The notes: a model not told the origin generated them from the letters alone. DNA of 64,000 nucleotides from Anaerolineales bacterium (GCA_023382595.1 JAHDWB010000004.1:124001-188000), one strand, 5' to 3'. Counted from the stretch's first letter, positions 41,741 to 56,321 are shown. Translations and numbers: made by a program.

Positions 41741-42346
41741 ATGCTTCTCCCCGAATCCATTCAATCCCTCGTCACCGCCCTCGAACGCCTGCCCGGCATC
41801 GGACCAAAGTCCGCTTCGCGGCTGGCGTTCTATCTTCTTCGTGCGTCTGAAGATGTCGCGCAAGATTTATCTACAGCGTTGGCGAATCTCAAAGCCAATA
41901 CCGCCTTCTGCTCCGAATGCTTCAACATCACCGACGCAGGACGCGAACGCTGTGAGATCTGCGAATCCCAAAAGCGTGATTCGTCCCTTATCTGCGTCGT
42001 CGAAGAAGCCTTGGACGTCCTCGCGCTCGAACGCACAGGCGGCTTTCAAGGCAGGTATCATGTCTTGCAGGGAGTTTTATCTCCCATCGAAGGCATTGGT
42101 CCCGACGACTTGAAGATCAAGCAGCTCGCCGAACGCATAGCGCGTGGGGGGGTGGGGGAGGTCATCATCGCCACCAATCCCAGCATGGAAGGCGACGCGA
42201 CGGCACTCTATCTTCGTCAGCAACTCGAGCCGATGGGAGTCAAAGTCACCCGCCTTGCGCGCGGTCTGCCCGTGGGAGGTGATTTGGAATATGCCGATCA
42301 AAACACATTACTGCGTGCGCTGGCTGGCAGGCACGAAATGAACTAA
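41741..42346 (+). CDS. recR: Recombination protein RecR
   Basis: 201 residues. Helix-hairpin-helix LERLPGIGPKSASRLAFYLL, a C4 zinc finger (CSECFNITDAGRERCEIC), and a Toprim domain with the Glu of VVEEALDVLALE and the TNPSMEGDATALYL motif. It works with RecF and RecO in gap repair. Its ATG is preceded directly by the heptamer array, leaving no Shine-Dalgarno, so translation may depend on coupling with ybaB or on the array. Confidence 0.96.
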   Translation: MLLPESIQSLVTALERLPGIGPKSASRLAFYLLRASEDVAQDLSTALANLKANTAFCSECFNITDAGRERCEICESQKRDSSLICVVEEALDVLALERTGGFQGRYHVLQGVLSPIEGIGPDDLKIKQLAERIARGGVGEVIIATNPSMEGDATALYLRQQLEPMGVKVTRLARGLPVGGDLEYADQNTLLRALAGRHEMN

Positions 42347-42353
42347 TCCCTAA

Positions 42354-42375
42354 TGGGGCGCGAAAACCGCGCCCC
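42354..42375. repeat. GGGGCGCG palindrome between recR and GT1 gene
   Basis: GGGGCGCG / CGCGCCCC around AAAAC, followed by TACGAT. Same family as the element at 5360-5414. Confidence 0.7.
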
Positions 42376-42381
42376 TACGAT
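42376..42381 (+). promoter_or_regulatory. -10-like TACGAT at edge of repeat
   Basis: TACGAT ends 7 nt before the ATG of the glycosyltransferase gene at 42,389; the TAC is the last part of the palindromic repeat. Confidence 0.35.
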
Positions 42382-42388
42382 TTTAAAA

Positions 42389-43642
42389 ATGAACATCACC
42401 ATCCTCACCTTCGGCTCTCGCGGCGACGTCCAACCATTTTTACCGTTATCCCTCGGCTTGATGTCCCGCGGACATAACGTCACTCTCGCTGCGCCAGCGC
42501 GATTCAAAGATCTTATTGGAGAACACGGCATCACATTTTTTCCACTTCCCGGCGATCCCGAAGAACTCAGCCGCCGCCTCAACGATGCGGGCTACAACTT
42601 CATCAGGCAGGTAAAAGAACTCATGTCCCATGCGGTGGACATCGGCGTGGAGATGCTCCATCAAACCGAAGAAGCCTGCCGCGATGCTAATCTCATCATC
42701 CACACCTTCGCTCATGCCGTCGGCGCGCACACCCTCGCCCGCGAGAAAAACATCCCCGATATTCACATCCAAACCTTCCCCATGTTCGCGCCCACGGGCG
42801 ACTATCCCAACGTCACCATGCCGAATCTGGGAAACCGCTTTTTGAACCGCCTCACGCACACGCTCTCGATGCAGATCACCATGCTGACATCGACGATAGG
42901 ATTTGAACAAGTCCGCCGCCGCGCGAGATTACCCAAGCGGACACTGTATCACCCCTTCAAGGATGATCCGCCTCGCCTCCGGACCCCGATCCTGTGTGCC
43001 TGGTCCCCAAGCATTCTCCCACCCTCAAGCGACTGGAGTCCGCGTGTGCATGTCACTGGATATTATTTTCTCCCCGAAAACAAATCCTATTCTCCTCCGC
43101 CTGAATTGGACGAATTTCTGAAATCGGGTAAGCCGCCTGTTTGTGTATCATTCGGAAGCATGGTCAATAAGAATGCCGAGAAGATTGACGCCACCATTCG
43201 TGAGTCCCTGAAGCAAACGAATAATCGCGGCATCATCCTGTCGGGATGGGGGAGTGCGCATCGTGAATCAACAAATGACATGCTGTATCTTGAGTCTGCT
43301 CCGCATGATTGGTTGCTACCGAAATGCAAGATGCTTATCCATCACGGCGGCGCTGGCACAACGTCCGCTGGCTTACGCGCAGGCGTTCCACAAGTGGTTG
43401 TGCCTTTCATGGCAGATCAACCATTTTGGGGAGATCGAGTCCATACAGTTGGCGTTGGTCCCAAACCGATTCGCGTGAATCAACTTTCGGTGGAGAAGAT
43501 GGTGAGCGTCATGGCTGAGGCGGAGACGAATTTAATTCTTGAGCGTGCGCAGGTCACAGGTCAACGCATACGAGGCGAAACAGGAGTTGATACTGCGGTC
43601 AAGTTGATCGAGTCTTATGTGGTAGAATTCGGGCGCTTGTAA
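42389..43642 (+). CDS. GT1-family glycosyltransferase (UGT/MGT type)
   Basis: 417 residues from ATG 42,389, chosen because the GT-B opening MNITILTFGSRGDVQPFLPL starts there and upstream codons belong to a repeat. The C-terminal donor-binding motif HHGGAGTTSAGLRAGVPQVVVPFMADQPFWGDRV matches sterol 3-beta-glucosyltransferase and macrolide or carotenoid glucosyltransferase families. It likely transfers glucose from UDP-glucose to a lipophilic acceptor. No biosynthetic genes lie beside it, so the acceptor is unknown. Confidence 0.9.
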   Translation: MNITILTFGSRGDVQPFLPLSLGLMSRGHNVTLAAPARFKDLIGEHGITFFPLPGDPEELSRRLNDAGYNFIRQVKELMSHAVDIGVEMLHQTEEACRDANLIIHTFAHAVGAHTLAREKNIPDIHIQTFPMFAPTGDYPNVTMPNLGNRFLNRLTHTLSMQITMLTSTIGFEQVRRRARLPKRTLYHPFKDDPPRLRTPILCAWSPSILPPSSDWSPRVHVTGYYFLPENKSYSPPPELDEFLKSGKPPVCVSFGSMVNKNAEKIDATIRESLKQTNNRGIILSGWGSAHRESTNDMLYLESAPHDWLLPKCKMLIHHGGAGTTSAGLRAGVPQVVVPFMADQPFWGDRVHTVGVGPKPIRVNQLSVEKMVSVMAEAETNLILERAQVTGQRIRGETGVDTAVKLIESYVVEFGRL

Positions 43643-43696
43643 ATTTCCATCCCAAAAACTGACGCGATTTTTTAAGGTTTAAATGTCAAATAACCA

Positions 43697-43724
43697 TTGA
43701 CAAAGGAATGGAAATGCATATAAT
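43697..43724 (+). promoter_or_regulatory. rRNA promoter P1
   Basis: Consensus TTGACA, 16 nt, TATAAT; start predicted near 43,731. Confidence 0.85.
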
Positions 43725-43880
43725 CAACATTCGCCAGTACAAAACAAAAGATTTCGTCTCCCAGACAGATCATTGACAACTGAGTAACCGTCTTCCATCA
43801 GAGACACAAAGCAATGGGTTTTGCAGCCTGATGAGCCGATGCGAAAGAAAATGCATCGGTATTTTAGTCTGTAAAAAACC

Positions 43881-43909
43881 TTGACGACGGTTGACGCAGC
43901 GAGTAGAAT
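43881..43909 (+). promoter_or_regulatory. rRNA promoter P2
   Basis: TTGACG, 17 nt, TAGAAT. A second TTGACG at 43,891 is too close to the -10 to serve. Confidence 0.75.
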
Positions 43910-44023
43910 ACCGCTCGCTCAATTGGCAAGCACCTTAACAATTGAAAAGTGATAGGAAACAACATTTTTGTTGAACCAGTAAATTCCGTAAAGTAGAAAC
44001 CACACTCGCAAGAGTGAGATTTT

Positions 44024-45536
<1,513 letters not shown>

Positions 45537-45651
45537 AGAGTAAGTGAGCGCTTCTCAAGGGAAGTTGCTCTACAATTGCCCACACGGTGAACATGGGCGC
45601 TGGTCTGCAGAATGAGTTTCCTGTCACTTTTCAGTTGTTGAGGCAGTACTG

Positions 45652-45725
<74 letters not shown>

Positions 45726-45742
45726 CTAACCAGGCAAGTCCT

Positions 45743-45814
45743 GGGGATGTAGCTCAGCGGGAGAGCAGCGCCTTTGCAAGGCGAAGGTCGCGGGTTCAAA
45801 TCCCGCCATCTCCA
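45743..45814 (+). tRNA. tRNA-Ala (TGC)
   Basis: 72 nt with acceptor GGGGATG / CATCTCC, including the G3:U70 pair that marks alanine tRNA, and anticodon TGC. The 3' CCA is not encoded. Confidence 0.97.
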
Positions 45815-46118
45815 CTGAGTTTGTATCCAGAGTTTCATGGAGAGTAATAAGAGTTTGTTAAATAAGAAGCAGACATAAGTTCGAGAAAAGCACCGCGTTG
45901 ATTGGGTTTTCAATGACCCGGCGGTGAGCGCTGGGTCGTTTTGTGTCTGTAAACCGAATAGTTGAAGGGTGACCGATGCCCTTGAGTTGATCGAGAGTAT
46001 CGGTCACCGGTCAAACGGTGAGTGAACCTTAAAAACTGAATAGCAATTGATGTAGGCCGACAAAGCAATTTGTCATAAGTTAAAGAAAGAAAAGTATCAA
46101 TTTCTCCGCATCACGTGG
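45815..46118 (+). other. Spacer between tRNA-Ala and 23S rRNA
   Basis: No gene. A hairpin of ACCC-GCG and CGC-GGGT lies at 45,914-45,937, a perfect 10-bp stem GGTGACCGAT / ATCGGTCACC at 45,968-46,008, and a CTTAAAAACTGAATAG boxA-type leader just after 46,028. TTCTCCGCATCAC at 46,102 onward pairs with GTGGTGCGGAGAA after the 23S end to form the processing stem. Confidence 0.75.
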
Positions 46119-49068
<2,950 letters not shown>

Positions 49069-49146
49069 CTGTGGTGCGGAGAACTTGGTACTTTTCTAAC
49101 CATACATCATATAATTGCTGTTCAGTAACAACTTTGTGAAATTGTC

Positions 49147-49265
49147 CCTTGGTGATTTGAGCGACGTGGGTACACCCGGTCCCATCCCGAACCCGGAAGT
49201 TAAGCACGTCAGCGCCGATGGTACTTGGAGGGCGACCTCCCGGGAGAGTAGGTCATTGCCAAGGG
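49147..49265 (+). rRNA. 5S ribosomal RNA
   Basis: About 118 nt. The closing stem CCTTGGTGA pairs with TCATTGCCAAGG, and CCCATCCCGAAC and GAAGTTAAGC are typical. A T-rich tail (49,268-49,287) right after the stem probably terminates the rRNA transcript. Confidence 0.95.
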
Positions 49266-49321
49266 GCTTTTCTTTTAATTTTTTTTCTGCTGAGAATCTT
49301 CTCATCTGCAGATTAATCGTG

Positions 49322-49327
49322 TATAAT
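49322..49327 (+). promoter_or_regulatory. -10 of rpsU-infA promoter
   Basis: TATAAT preceded directly by TG, 175 nt before the rpsU start, implying a long leader. The -35 is weak. Confidence 0.55.
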
Positions 49328-49501
49328 CTTCGAAGCAGATTCGGCTGCGGATGTTCATTCCGCTGGTTAAAATCAAAGGAGTGTGAAGCGTAATTTTTGA
49401 CGTACGGTCATGGAGTTCGTTTCAGGTTTTGATGGATGCCCTCGGCTGAGTCTGCGTGACCGCCGATTTTTTATTTCCATAACGGAAAGGAGGTGAATAC
49501 A
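49328..49501 (+). other. Structured leader of rpsU, possible attenuator
   Basis: About 170 nt of transcribed leader. CGGTCA (49,405-49,410) can pair with TGACCG (49,457-49,462). TCGGC (49,442-49,446) can pair with GCCGA (49,462-49,466), which is followed by TTTTTT. The pairings share a base and could be alternatives. It ends in an AAAGGAGGTG ribosome site. Confidence 0.4.
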
Positions 49502-49699
49502 GTGGCAATTGTAAATTTACGAAATGGCGAGTCCCAGGACTCCCTGCTCAAACGCTTTCGCAAGAAGGTCGTGAAGAGCGGTGTTTTAAGCACTGTTCGC
49601 CGCAAACGCTGGTTCGTTTCCAAGAGCGAAACCCGCCGTATGGAAAAGAAGAAGGCGATCCGCCGCATCAAGCGGCGCTCCTTCAAGGATAATGAATAG
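49502..49699 (+). CDS. rpsU: 30S ribosomal protein S21
   Basis: 65 residues, highly basic, with the family core [36 protein letters not shown]. It occupies the platform near the 16S 3' end and helps mRNA initiation. Start at GTG 49,502, because AAGGAGGTG lies 6-7 nt upstream and the protein then begins [10 protein letters not shown]. The ribosome site is one of the strongest in the window. infA follows 35 nt later. Confidence 0.95.
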   Translation: MAIVNLRNGESQDSLLKRFRKKVVKSGVLSTVRRKRWFVSKSETRRMEKKKAIRRIKRRSFKDNE

Positions 49700-49734
49700 T
49701 ACCAAACCCATTGGTACGAGATCGAGAGGCATGT

Positions 49735-49983
49735 ATGGCTAAAGAAGAAGGAAAAATCAAGGTGGATGGTCTGGTGATCGAAGCGTTGCCGGGCACCCAG
49801 TTCCGCGTGAGGTTAGATAACGGTCACGAGGTGCTGGCATATCTCTCAGGCAAGATGCGCAAGCACTACATCCGCATTCTGCTTGGTGACCGCGTTTCGC
49901 TTGAAATGTCGCCCTACGACATGAGCCGCGGACGCATCACCTTCCGCCAGCGCAAACAAGCCCCTGTGGCTCCTGTTGAATAA
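49735..49983 (+). CDS. infA: Translation initiation factor IF-1
   Basis: 82 residues forming an S1/OB fold, with [53 protein letters not shown] partly matching the classical IF-1 core and RGRITFR near the end. Start at 49,735 (MAKEEGKI). It blocks the ribosomal A site during initiation. The pairing with S21 next to an rRNA operon makes a small translation cluster. A terminator follows. Confidence 0.96.
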   Translation: MAKEEGKIKVDGLVIEALPGTQFRVRLDNGHEVLAYLSGKMRKHYIRILLGDRVSLEMSPYDMSRGRITFRQRKQAPVAPVE

Positions 49984-50010
49984 CAGCCTCTCCGCTAAAG
50001 TATCCACACA

Positions 50011-50040
50011 AAAAGACTCCCGCACAACGGGAGTCTTTTT
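50011..50040. terminator. Bidirectional terminator between infA and DHOD-like gene
   Basis: Perfect 12-bp stem AAAAGACTCCCG / CGGGAGTCTTTT with a CACAA loop, T run on both strands. Confidence 0.9.
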
Positions 50041-50061
50041 GTACTTATGATCTGGTTGGAT

Positions 50062-51063
50062 TTATGGCAGTTCACGCCATGAGCCAAGTACCTTCATATA
50101 GTTCGCGCGCTCGAAGGCGGCAGGCTCGCGGACATTCTTCTGCGCCATGCTCCCCTGCATCTGTTCGATGGACTCGTATTCCCGTTCTTTCATCCATGCT
50201 TCGACGCCTCGGAGTATCCCGCCCACAGCTTGCTCGCCGTGATTGAGCAGGGTCGAGGCTGTCATCGTGACCTTCGCCCCCGCCATCATTGCCTTGATGA
50301 CGTCGGTGGCGGTATGCACGCCGCTGGTCAGCGCAAAATCGGCGTTGACCTTGCCGTACAATATCGAGATCCAGCGTAGCGGCAGGCGCATATCAGCCGA
50401 AGTGCTTAAGTCGAGGTTGTGAATGATATCCAGTTCGTCGAGGTCAAAGTCGGGTTGGTAGAAGCGGTTGAAGAGCACGAGCCCGTTCGCGCCTGCGTCC
50501 ACGAGGCGTTTGGCGAAGTTTGGAAGGGAGGTGATGTACGGGCTGAGTTTCACCGCCAGCGGGATTTTGATCGCCGAGCGGACATCCGCCACCAGATCCA
50601 CCTGCGCGGCTTCCAGTTCCTCGCTTTTCAGGTCGGGGTCGGTGGCGAGGTAATACAGGTTGAGTTCGAGCGCGTCCGCGCCCGCTTCCTCGATGCATTT
50701 GGCGTAACTCGTCCAGCCGCCTTTGGAAACGCCGTTCAAACTGCCGATGACGGGAATGCTCAGGGCTTTCTTCAGCCCAGCCACCATGTTGAGGTATTTC
50801 TCGGGGCTGACGCCGTACATGCCGCCGTCAGGGAGGTAGGACTGGGCTTCGGCAAAAGCATCAGAACCGCGGGTCAGGAAATGGTCGAGTTCGAGGCTCT
50901 CATGGATGATCTGCTCCTCGAAGAGGGAGTACATCACGATGGCGGAGATGCCCGCCTCCTCCAATTTCTTCGCCCTGTCGATCCGTTTGGAGAGGGGTGA
51001 GGCGGAAGCGACGAGCGGGTTCTTGAGTTTTAGACCAAGATAGGTCGTGGAAAGATTCGTCAT
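50062..51063 (-). CDS. Dihydroorotate dehydrogenase-like protein
   Basis: 333 residues with the flavin-binding TIM barrel of class 1/2 DHODs: an N-terminal [39 protein letters not shown], and [19 protein letters not shown] near the FMN phosphate. This subgroup is usually found beside nifJ and is not the pyrimidine enzyme; its substrate is unsettled. The ATG overlaps the nifJ stop by 4 nt, so the two proteins are translated together. Confidence 0.88.
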   Translation of the reverse strand: MTNLSTTYLGLKLKNPLVASASPLSKRIDRAKKLEEAGISAIVMYSLFEEQIIHESLELDHFLTRGSDAFAEAQSYLPDGGMYGVSPEKYLNMVAGLKKALSIPVIGSLNGVSKGGWTSYAKCIEEAGADALELNLYYLATDPDLKSEELEAAQVDLVADVRSAIKIPLAVKLSPYITSLPNFAKRLVDAGANGLVLFNRFYQPDFDLDELDIIHNLDLSTSADMRLPLRWISILYGKVNADFALTSGVHTATDVIKAMMAGAKVTMTASTLLNHGEQAVGGILRGVEAWMKEREYESIEQMQGSMAQKNVREPAAFERANYMKVLGSWRELP

Positions 51064-54000
51064 GATTTTTTCTCCTCGGCGTCGTTGCCGTTTCCATTTC
51101 CGTAATGCATGGATGCCATCTGCTGGTAGAGTGTCCAGCGTGCCTTGGCGTCCTGCTGGGCTTCCTTCATCAATTCCTCGGCGCGGGTTTCATCCATCTG
51201 GGTGAGCATCTTGTAACGGGTTTCGTTGTAGGCATATTGCGAGATCGGGATGCTCGGCTCCTTGGATTCGATGACCAGCGGATTTTTGCCCTGTTCGGCG
51301 AGACGCGGGTCGTACCGGTACATGGGCCAGTGCCCCGATTGCACCGCCAGTTTTGCCTGCTCGATGCTTTTTGACATATCGTAGCCGTGGGCGATGCATG
51401 GGCTGTACGCAATGACCAAGGAGGGTCCGTCGTATGCCTCGGCTTCGAGCAATGCCTTGAGGGTTTGCTGGTCGTTGGCGCCCATGGCGACGCGCGCCAC
51501 GTACACATAACCGTAGGACATGGCGATCAGACCGAGGTCCTTCTTGGGCATGCCTTTTCCGCTCATGGCGAATTTGGCGACTGCCGCGCGCGGCGTGGCT
51601 TTGCTCGCCTGTCCGCCCGTGTTGGAATACACTTCGGTGTCGAGCACCAATATGTTCACGTTGCGTCCGCTTGCCATCACATGGTCGAGACCGCCGTAGC
51701 CGATGTCGTACGCCCAGCCGTCGCCGCCGATGATCCACACGGATTTCTTGACGAGGCTGTCCGCCACGCTGATGAGATCCTTGGCGCGGTTGTCATTGGA
51801 ATGGGAGAGTTTGCTCTTTAAGGTCGCCACGCGTTCGCGTTGCAGCTGAATGCCTTCCTCTTCGCTCTGGTCGGCGTTGACGATGGCATTCACCAGGTCC
51901 GCGCCGAGCTCCTTTTCAAAACTCTTGAGCATTTCGAGCGCGAATTCCTGCTGTTTATCGATGGTGAGGCGCATGCCCAGACCGAATTCCGCGTTGTCTT
52001 CAAAGAGCGAGTTCGACCAGGCAGGTCCGCGCCCGTTGGCATCTACTGACCACGGGGTGGTGGGCAGGTTGCCGCCGTAAATGGAGGAACAGCCGGTCGC
52101 GTTCGCGATCACGGCACGGTCGCCGAACAACTGCGAGACCAGTTTCACATACGGGGTTTCACCGCATCCCGCGCACGCGCCGCTGAATTCAAAAAGCGGA
52201 CGCAGTAACTGCGAATTCTTGATCGTTGCAGGGTTGAACAGTTTGCGGTCAAGGTCAGGGATGTTCATGAAGAAATCCCAGTTCTTCACTTCCGCTTCGC
52301 GCAGGGGTGGCTGCGGTTCCATGTTGATGGCGCGGCGGCCCACGGCGCGTTTATCCTTCACAGGGCAGACTTCCACGCACAGCGTACAGCCCGTGCAGTC
52401 TTCGGGGGAAACCTGCAGGGTGTAGGCGTAGCCGTCCGAAAATTCCTTGAACTTCGATTTAGTGTGCTTGAACGTCTCGGGCGCATCCGCCAGCATTTTT
52501 TCATCATAGACTTTGTGCCGGATGACCGCATGCGGGCAGATCATCACACATTTGCCGCACTGGATGCACAGGTCGGCATCCCACACGGGGATCTCAAGCG
52601 CGAGGTTGCGTTTCTCCCATTGCGCGGTTCCCGTCGGGAACGTCCCATCTACAGGCATGGCAGAGACGGGAAGATTATCGCCGTTGAAGCTGATCATCTC
52701 AGCAAGTACATCCTTGACGAAGGCAGGCGCCTCATTCGGGACCGGAGCCCGGAGAGCCATCTTTGACGTTACCTTCGCCGGTACGTTGATCTCATGAAGA
52801 TTCGCAACGGTCGCATCCACGGCTTCGAAATTCTTCTGGACGACGGCTTCACCGCGCTTGCCGTAGGTCTTTTCGATGGCTTTTTTGATCTCGGCGATCG
52901 CCTGCTCACGCGGCAGGACGCCGGAAATCGCGAAGAAGGCGGTCTGCATGATGGTGTTCATGCGCTGACCCATGCCTGTCTTTTCCGCGACTTCATAGCC
53001 ATTGATGACATAGAACTTGAGCTTCTTCTCGATGATCGCGGACTGGACTTCCTGCGGCAGGTGTTCCCAGACTTCGTCCTTGCCGTGCATGCTGTTGAGC
53101 AGGAAGGTTGCGCCTTCCTTTGCATATTTCAGCATGTCGAAACGTTCCATGAAATTAAACTGGTGGCATGCTACAAAATTTGCCTGATTTGCTTCGATCA
53201 GATACGGCGCTTCGATGGGTTTGGGACCAAAGCGCAGGTGCGATGTGGTCATCTGTCCCGATTTTTTCGAGTCGTACACGAAGTAGCCTTGCGCGTAGTT
53301 ATCGGTCTCCTCGCCGATGATCTTGATCGAGTTTTTGTTTGCGCCAACGGTCCCATCCGAGCCGAGACCGAAGAACAAACAGCGCACGGTTTCAGGGTGT
53401 TCGATGGAGAAAGATGCATCCACATCGAGACTGGTGTTGGAAACATCGTCATTGATGCCGACGGTGAAGTGGTTCTTGGGTTCGGGCTTGGTCAGTTCAT
53501 CCAGCGTGGCTTTGACCATTGCGGGAGTGAATTCCTTCGAGGAAAGTCCGTAGCGTCCGCCGATGACCTTGACGTCCGTTTTGCCGCCCTCGACGAGGGC
53601 ATTGACCACATCCTGATACAGCGGTTCGCCGAGCGCGCCGGGTTCCTTGGTGCGGTCAAGCACGACGATGCTCTTCACGGATTTGGGCAGGGCGTTGATG
53701 AAATATTCCACCGAGAAGGGGCGGTACAAGCGTACGCGCAGTACACCGACTTTTTCGCCTTTTTCCGCGAGGAAGTTGGCGGTGGCTTGGGCGGTCTCGC
53801 CGCCGGAACCCATGACGATGACCACACGTTCCGCTTCGGGGTGACCGGCATAATCGAACAGGCGATATTGCCTGCCCGTGACTTGGGCGAACTTGTCCAT
53901 CATCTCCTGCACGATGGCGGGGGTGGTGGCGTAGAACGGGTTGACAGTCTCACGCGCCTGGAAGTACACATCGGGGTTCTGGGCGGTTCCGCGCAGGACG

Positions 54001-54638
54001 GGGCGGTCCGGGGTGAGGGCACGAGCCCGATGGGCACGGATCAGGTCTCCATCAAGAAGGAGGCGGAGTTCGTCATCCGAGAGCGGGGTGATCTTGGCAA
54101 CTTCGTGCGAGGTCCTGAAGCCGTCAAAGAAATGAAGGAAGGGGATGCGGCTCTTGAGGGTTGCCATCTGTGAGATGGCGGCGAAGTCCTGTGCTTCCTG
54201 CACGGAACCCGAACCGAGCAGCGCCCAACCCGTCTGGCGGACTGCCATCACGTCCTGGTGGTCGCCGAAGATGGAGAGCCCCTGTGCGGCGATGGAGCGT
54301 GCGGCGACATGGAAGACCGTGCTGGTGAGTTCACCCGCGATCTTATACATGTTGGGGATCATCAACAGCAGACCCTGTGAGGCGGTGAAGGTGGTGGTGA
54401 GTGCGCCGGTTTGCAGTGCGCCGTGCACCGTGCCCGCCGCGCCGCCTTCGGATTGCATTTCGACCACGAGGGGCACCGTGCCCCAGATGTTCTTTTTGTG
54501 TTTGGCTGACCATTCATCGGAAAATTCGCCCATCGCAGATGAAGGGGTGATTGGGTAAATGGCGATCACTTCATTGATGCGGTGCGCGACAGATGCTGTG
54601 GCTTCGTTGCCGTCGAGCGTTATGATGTTTTTGTTCAT
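51060..54638 (-). CDS. nifJ: Pyruvate:ferredoxin (flavodoxin) oxidoreductase
   Basis: 1192 residues, a single-chain PFOR that turns pyruvate and CoA into acetyl-CoA and CO2 and reduces ferredoxin. Domain order is normal: pyruvate domain from [17 protein letters not shown], domain II, the gamma domain ([22 protein letters not shown]), then two 4Fe-4S motifs ([12 protein letters not shown] near 689 and [12 protein letters not shown] near 746), then the TPP domain with [11 protein letters not shown] and [17 protein letters not shown] third cluster is held by CAGCG. Start at 54,638, supported by AGAGGAG. Central to anaerobic carbon flow. Confidence 0.96.
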   Translation of the reverse strand: MNKNIITLDGNEATASVAHRINEVIAIYPITPSSAMGEFSDEWSAKHKKNIWGTVPLVVEMQSEGGAAGTVHGALQTGALTTTFTASQGLLLMIPNMYKIAGELTSTVFHVAARSIAAQGLSIFGDHQDVMAVRQTGWALLGSGSVQEAQDFAAISQMATLKSRIPFLHFFDGFRTSHEVAKITPLSDDELRLLLDGDLIRAHRARALTPDRPVLRGTAQNPDVYFQARETVNPFYATTPAIVQEMMDKFAQVTGRQYRLFDYAGHPEAERVVIVMGSGGETAQATANFLAEKGEKVGVLRVRLYRPFSVEYFINALPKSVKSIVVLDRTKEPGALGEPLYQDVVNALVEGGKTDVKVIGGRYGLSSKEFTPAMVKATLDELTKPEPKNHFTVGINDDVSNTSLDVDASFSIEHPETVRCLFFGLGSDGTVGANKNSIKIIGEETDNYAQGYFVYDSKKSGQMTTSHLRFGPKPIEAPYLIEANQANFVACHQFNFMERFDMLKYAKEGATFLLNSMHGKDEVWEHLPQEVQSAIIEKKLKFYVINGYEVAEKTGMGQRMNTIMQTAFFAISGVLPREQAIAEIKKAIEKTYGKRGEAVVQKNFEAVDATVANLHEINVPAKVTSKMALRAPVPNEAPAFVKDVLAEMISFNGDNLPVSAMPVDGTFPTGTAQWEKRNLALEIPVWDADLCIQCGKCVMICPHAVIRHKVYDEKMLADAPETFKHTKSKFKEFSDGYAYTLQVSPEDCTGCTLCVEVCPVKDKRAVGRRAINMEPQPPLREAEVKNWDFFMNIPDLDRKLFNPATIKNSQLLRPLFEFSGACAGCGETPYVKLVSQLFGDRAVIANATGCSSIYGGNLPTTPWSVDANGRGPAWSNSLFEDNAEFGLGMRLTIDKQQEFALEMLKSFEKELGADLVNAIVNADQSEEEGIQLQRERVATLKSKLSHSNDNRAKDLISVADSLVKKSVWIIGGDGWAYDIGYGGLDHVMASGRNVNILVLDTEVYSNTGGQASKATPRAAVAKFAMSGKGMPKKDLGLIAMSYGYVYVARVAMGANDQQTLKALLEAEAYDGPSLVIAYSPCIAHGYDMSKSIEQAKLAVQSGHWPMYRYDPRLAEQGKNPLVIESKEPSIPISQYAYNETRYKMLTQMDETRAEELMKEAQQDAKARWTLYQQMASMHYGNGNGNDAEEKKS

Positions 54639-54653
54639 GCTGGCTCCTCTAAA

Positions 54654-54670
54654 ACGGGCAAAGTGCCCGT
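54654..54670. promoter_or_regulatory. Palindrome upstream of nifJ
   Basis: ACGGGCA-AAG-TGCCCGT, perfect 7-bp arms, lying between the ribosome site and a possible -10 (TACACT on the minus strand at 54,690-54,695). It could be a repressor site or leader hairpin. Confidence 0.45.
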
Positions 54671-54843
54671 GGTTTGTCCTCAAGGAACAAGTGTATCCCC
54701 GTTGTACTTCAGCAGTTAGTTATGTTCGGCTTAATTATGCGTGCCTGTTGTCATATACTGGACAAGTTTGGTGGAAATAATGATACCTCATTTTTATGGG
54801 ACATTTTGACCGATTTTGTCTGTTTGTGTGCAGAGAAAAGAGA

Positions 54844-55761
54844 TCATTTTGAAATTGGCAGGAACCGCCATAGCTGCACGATCAACGTCCCCGATGCGAC
54901 GAGCGCCAGCCCGGCGATCTGCCTGCCGCCAAGCGGCTCGTCAAGGAAAATCCATGCGAGGATGGCGATCTGCGGGAGCATGGTGCTGTTGATGATACTG
55001 GATTCGACGGCGGTGAGCGTTTGCAGGGATTTGTTCCACAGCGTGAAGGCAAGCGCAGTGTTGACCAGCGCCAGCCAGCCGATGATGCCCCATTGCTGGA
55101 TGGTCAACATGCCGACGCCCTGCGTGAAAATTCCGATGACCAGCATGAGCACGCCTCCGACTCCCATGCTGATGGTGGTGACCGTCAGTGGGTTGATCCT
55201 GCCATGTGAGTTGATCTTTCTCCCAAGGACGGACGCCGCCGAGTTTGCCGTCACACCGACCAATGCGGCAGCAAAGCCGATGATCTGTCCACCGTCCACG
55301 GAGAGCGGCAGGAAATAGACCAGCGCACCCACGATGGAAAGAAAGATCCCGCCCCATTGCAGGAGGGAGGTCCGCTCGTGCAGGCTGAACATGCTGTACA
55401 CTGCGATAAAGATGGGGGAGAAGTTCAGGAGCAGGGTCAATGTGGAGGCGGGCAGCAAGGCAAGCCCCACGAATTGCGCGCCCTGTGCCAATGTGTAATA
55501 CACCACCCCAAGGATGACCAATTCCGTCCATTGAAATTTGGAAAGTCCGCGGACGGTTTGGACGTGTTCCCGGTTAAAGACCACCAGCGGGAACAGGCAG
55601 AGAAAGGCGAGCGTGTAACGGATGCCCGCAAATGTGACGGGCGGAAGTTCGGCTTTTAACCCGATCTTGATCAACACCCAGGATGTTGACCAAAGGAAGG
55701 TGACAAATAAAGCTTGAAGAACTGCGGTGAGATGATGTTTGTTCGACGACGTTGCAGGCAT
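54844..55761 (-). CDS. EamA/DMT-family transporter
   Basis: 305 residues with ten predicted helices in two EamA repeats (about 8-140 and 155-295); the first begins LQALFVTFLWSTSWVLIKIGL. Family members export metabolites such as amino acids. The substrate is unknown. It begins 3 nt after the NUDIX stop, so the two are cotranscribed. Confidence 0.9.
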   Translation of the reverse strand: MPATSSNKHHLTAVLQALFVTFLWSTSWVLIKIGLKAELPPVTFAGIRYTLAFLCLFPLVVFNREHVQTVRGLSKFQWTELVILGVVYYTLAQGAQFVGLALLPASTLTLLLNFSPIFIAVYSMFSLHERTSLLQWGGIFLSIVGALVYFLPLSVDGGQIIGFAAALVGVTANSAASVLGRKINSHGRINPLTVTTISMGVGGVLMLVIGIFTQGVGMLTIQQWGIIGWLALVNTALAFTLWNKSLQTLTAVESSIINSTMLPQIAILAWIFLDEPLGGRQIAGLALVASGTLIVQLWRFLPISK

Positions 55762-55763
55762 TC

Positions 55764-56303
55764 TTATTTGGGATGGGTCTCCAGTGTTGATTTTGCCATC
55801 AGCAGCGCCGCCAGCGTTTTCGCGTCGGGCATGTCGCCATGTTCCGCCATTTGCAGCGCCTGTTTGACGGGGATCTTCTCCACTGAAAGGAATTCGTCAG
55901 CGTCCGCTTCGAGGGAATTGGGTTTCAAGTCCGTGGCGAGGAAGACACCCATGTATTCGGTCGAGTAACCAGGCGCGAGGTAGAACGAGCCGACGTAGGT
56001 CAGGGTTCCAGCCTCCATGCCTGTCTCCTCGCGGACTTCGCGCGCGGCGCACTGATCGAACGGCTCGTCCCCGTCGCGCGTCCCGGCGGGCAGTTCAAGC
56101 AGATCCATGCCGGCGGCGTGACGGTATTGGCGGACGAAAAGCAGGTTGCCGTCATCATCGACGGGGATGATGATGACCGAGCCGCCATGTTCCACGATAT
56201 CGAATTTGGTCTCGCGCCCGTCCGGGGTTTTCATGGTGTCGCGGCGGATGGTGAAGGCGCGTCCCTTCATGAGGGTTTCGGAATGGATGAGTTCGAATGA
56301 CAT
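55764..56303 (-). CDS. NUDIX hydrolase, ADP-ribose pyrophosphatase type
   Basis: 179 residues. Nudix box GTRDGDE, seven residues, REVREETGM is complete. The preceding FVRQYRHAAGMDLLELPAG segment and the later GYSTEYMGVFLA match ADP-ribose/ADP-sugar pyrophosphatases (NudF type). Start at 56,303 is favoured by AAAGGGA upstream; an upstream alternative (56,324) overlaps the preceding terminator. First gene of a pair with the EamA transporter. Confidence 0.88.
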   Translation of the reverse strand: MSFELIHSETLMKGRAFTIRRDTMKTPDGRETKFDIVEHGGSVIIIPVDDDGNLLFVRQYRHAAGMDLLELPAGTRDGDEPFDQCAAREVREETGMEAGTLTYVGSFYLAPGYSTEYMGVFLATDLKPNSLEADADEFLSVEKIPVKQALQMAEHGDMPDAKTLAALLMAKSTLETHPK

Positions 56304-56321
56304 GGCGGATTCCCTTTCAAT

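Larger units (their letters stand above)
43643..44023 (+). other. rRNA operon promoter region and leader
   Basis: No gene. It contains promoters P1 and P2 and a boxA-like CACCTTAACAA (43,931-43,941). Two small hairpins follow: CAACA / TGTTG, and CACTC GCAA GAGTG at about 44,003-44,016, just before the 16S start. The region after P1 also holds an AT-rich stretch of about 150 nt. Confidence 0.75.

Noticed and set aside
52794-54173. 459-codon open frame antisense to nifJ
   Set aside because: It lies wholly within nifJ on the other strand, has no family motif and no ribosome site.
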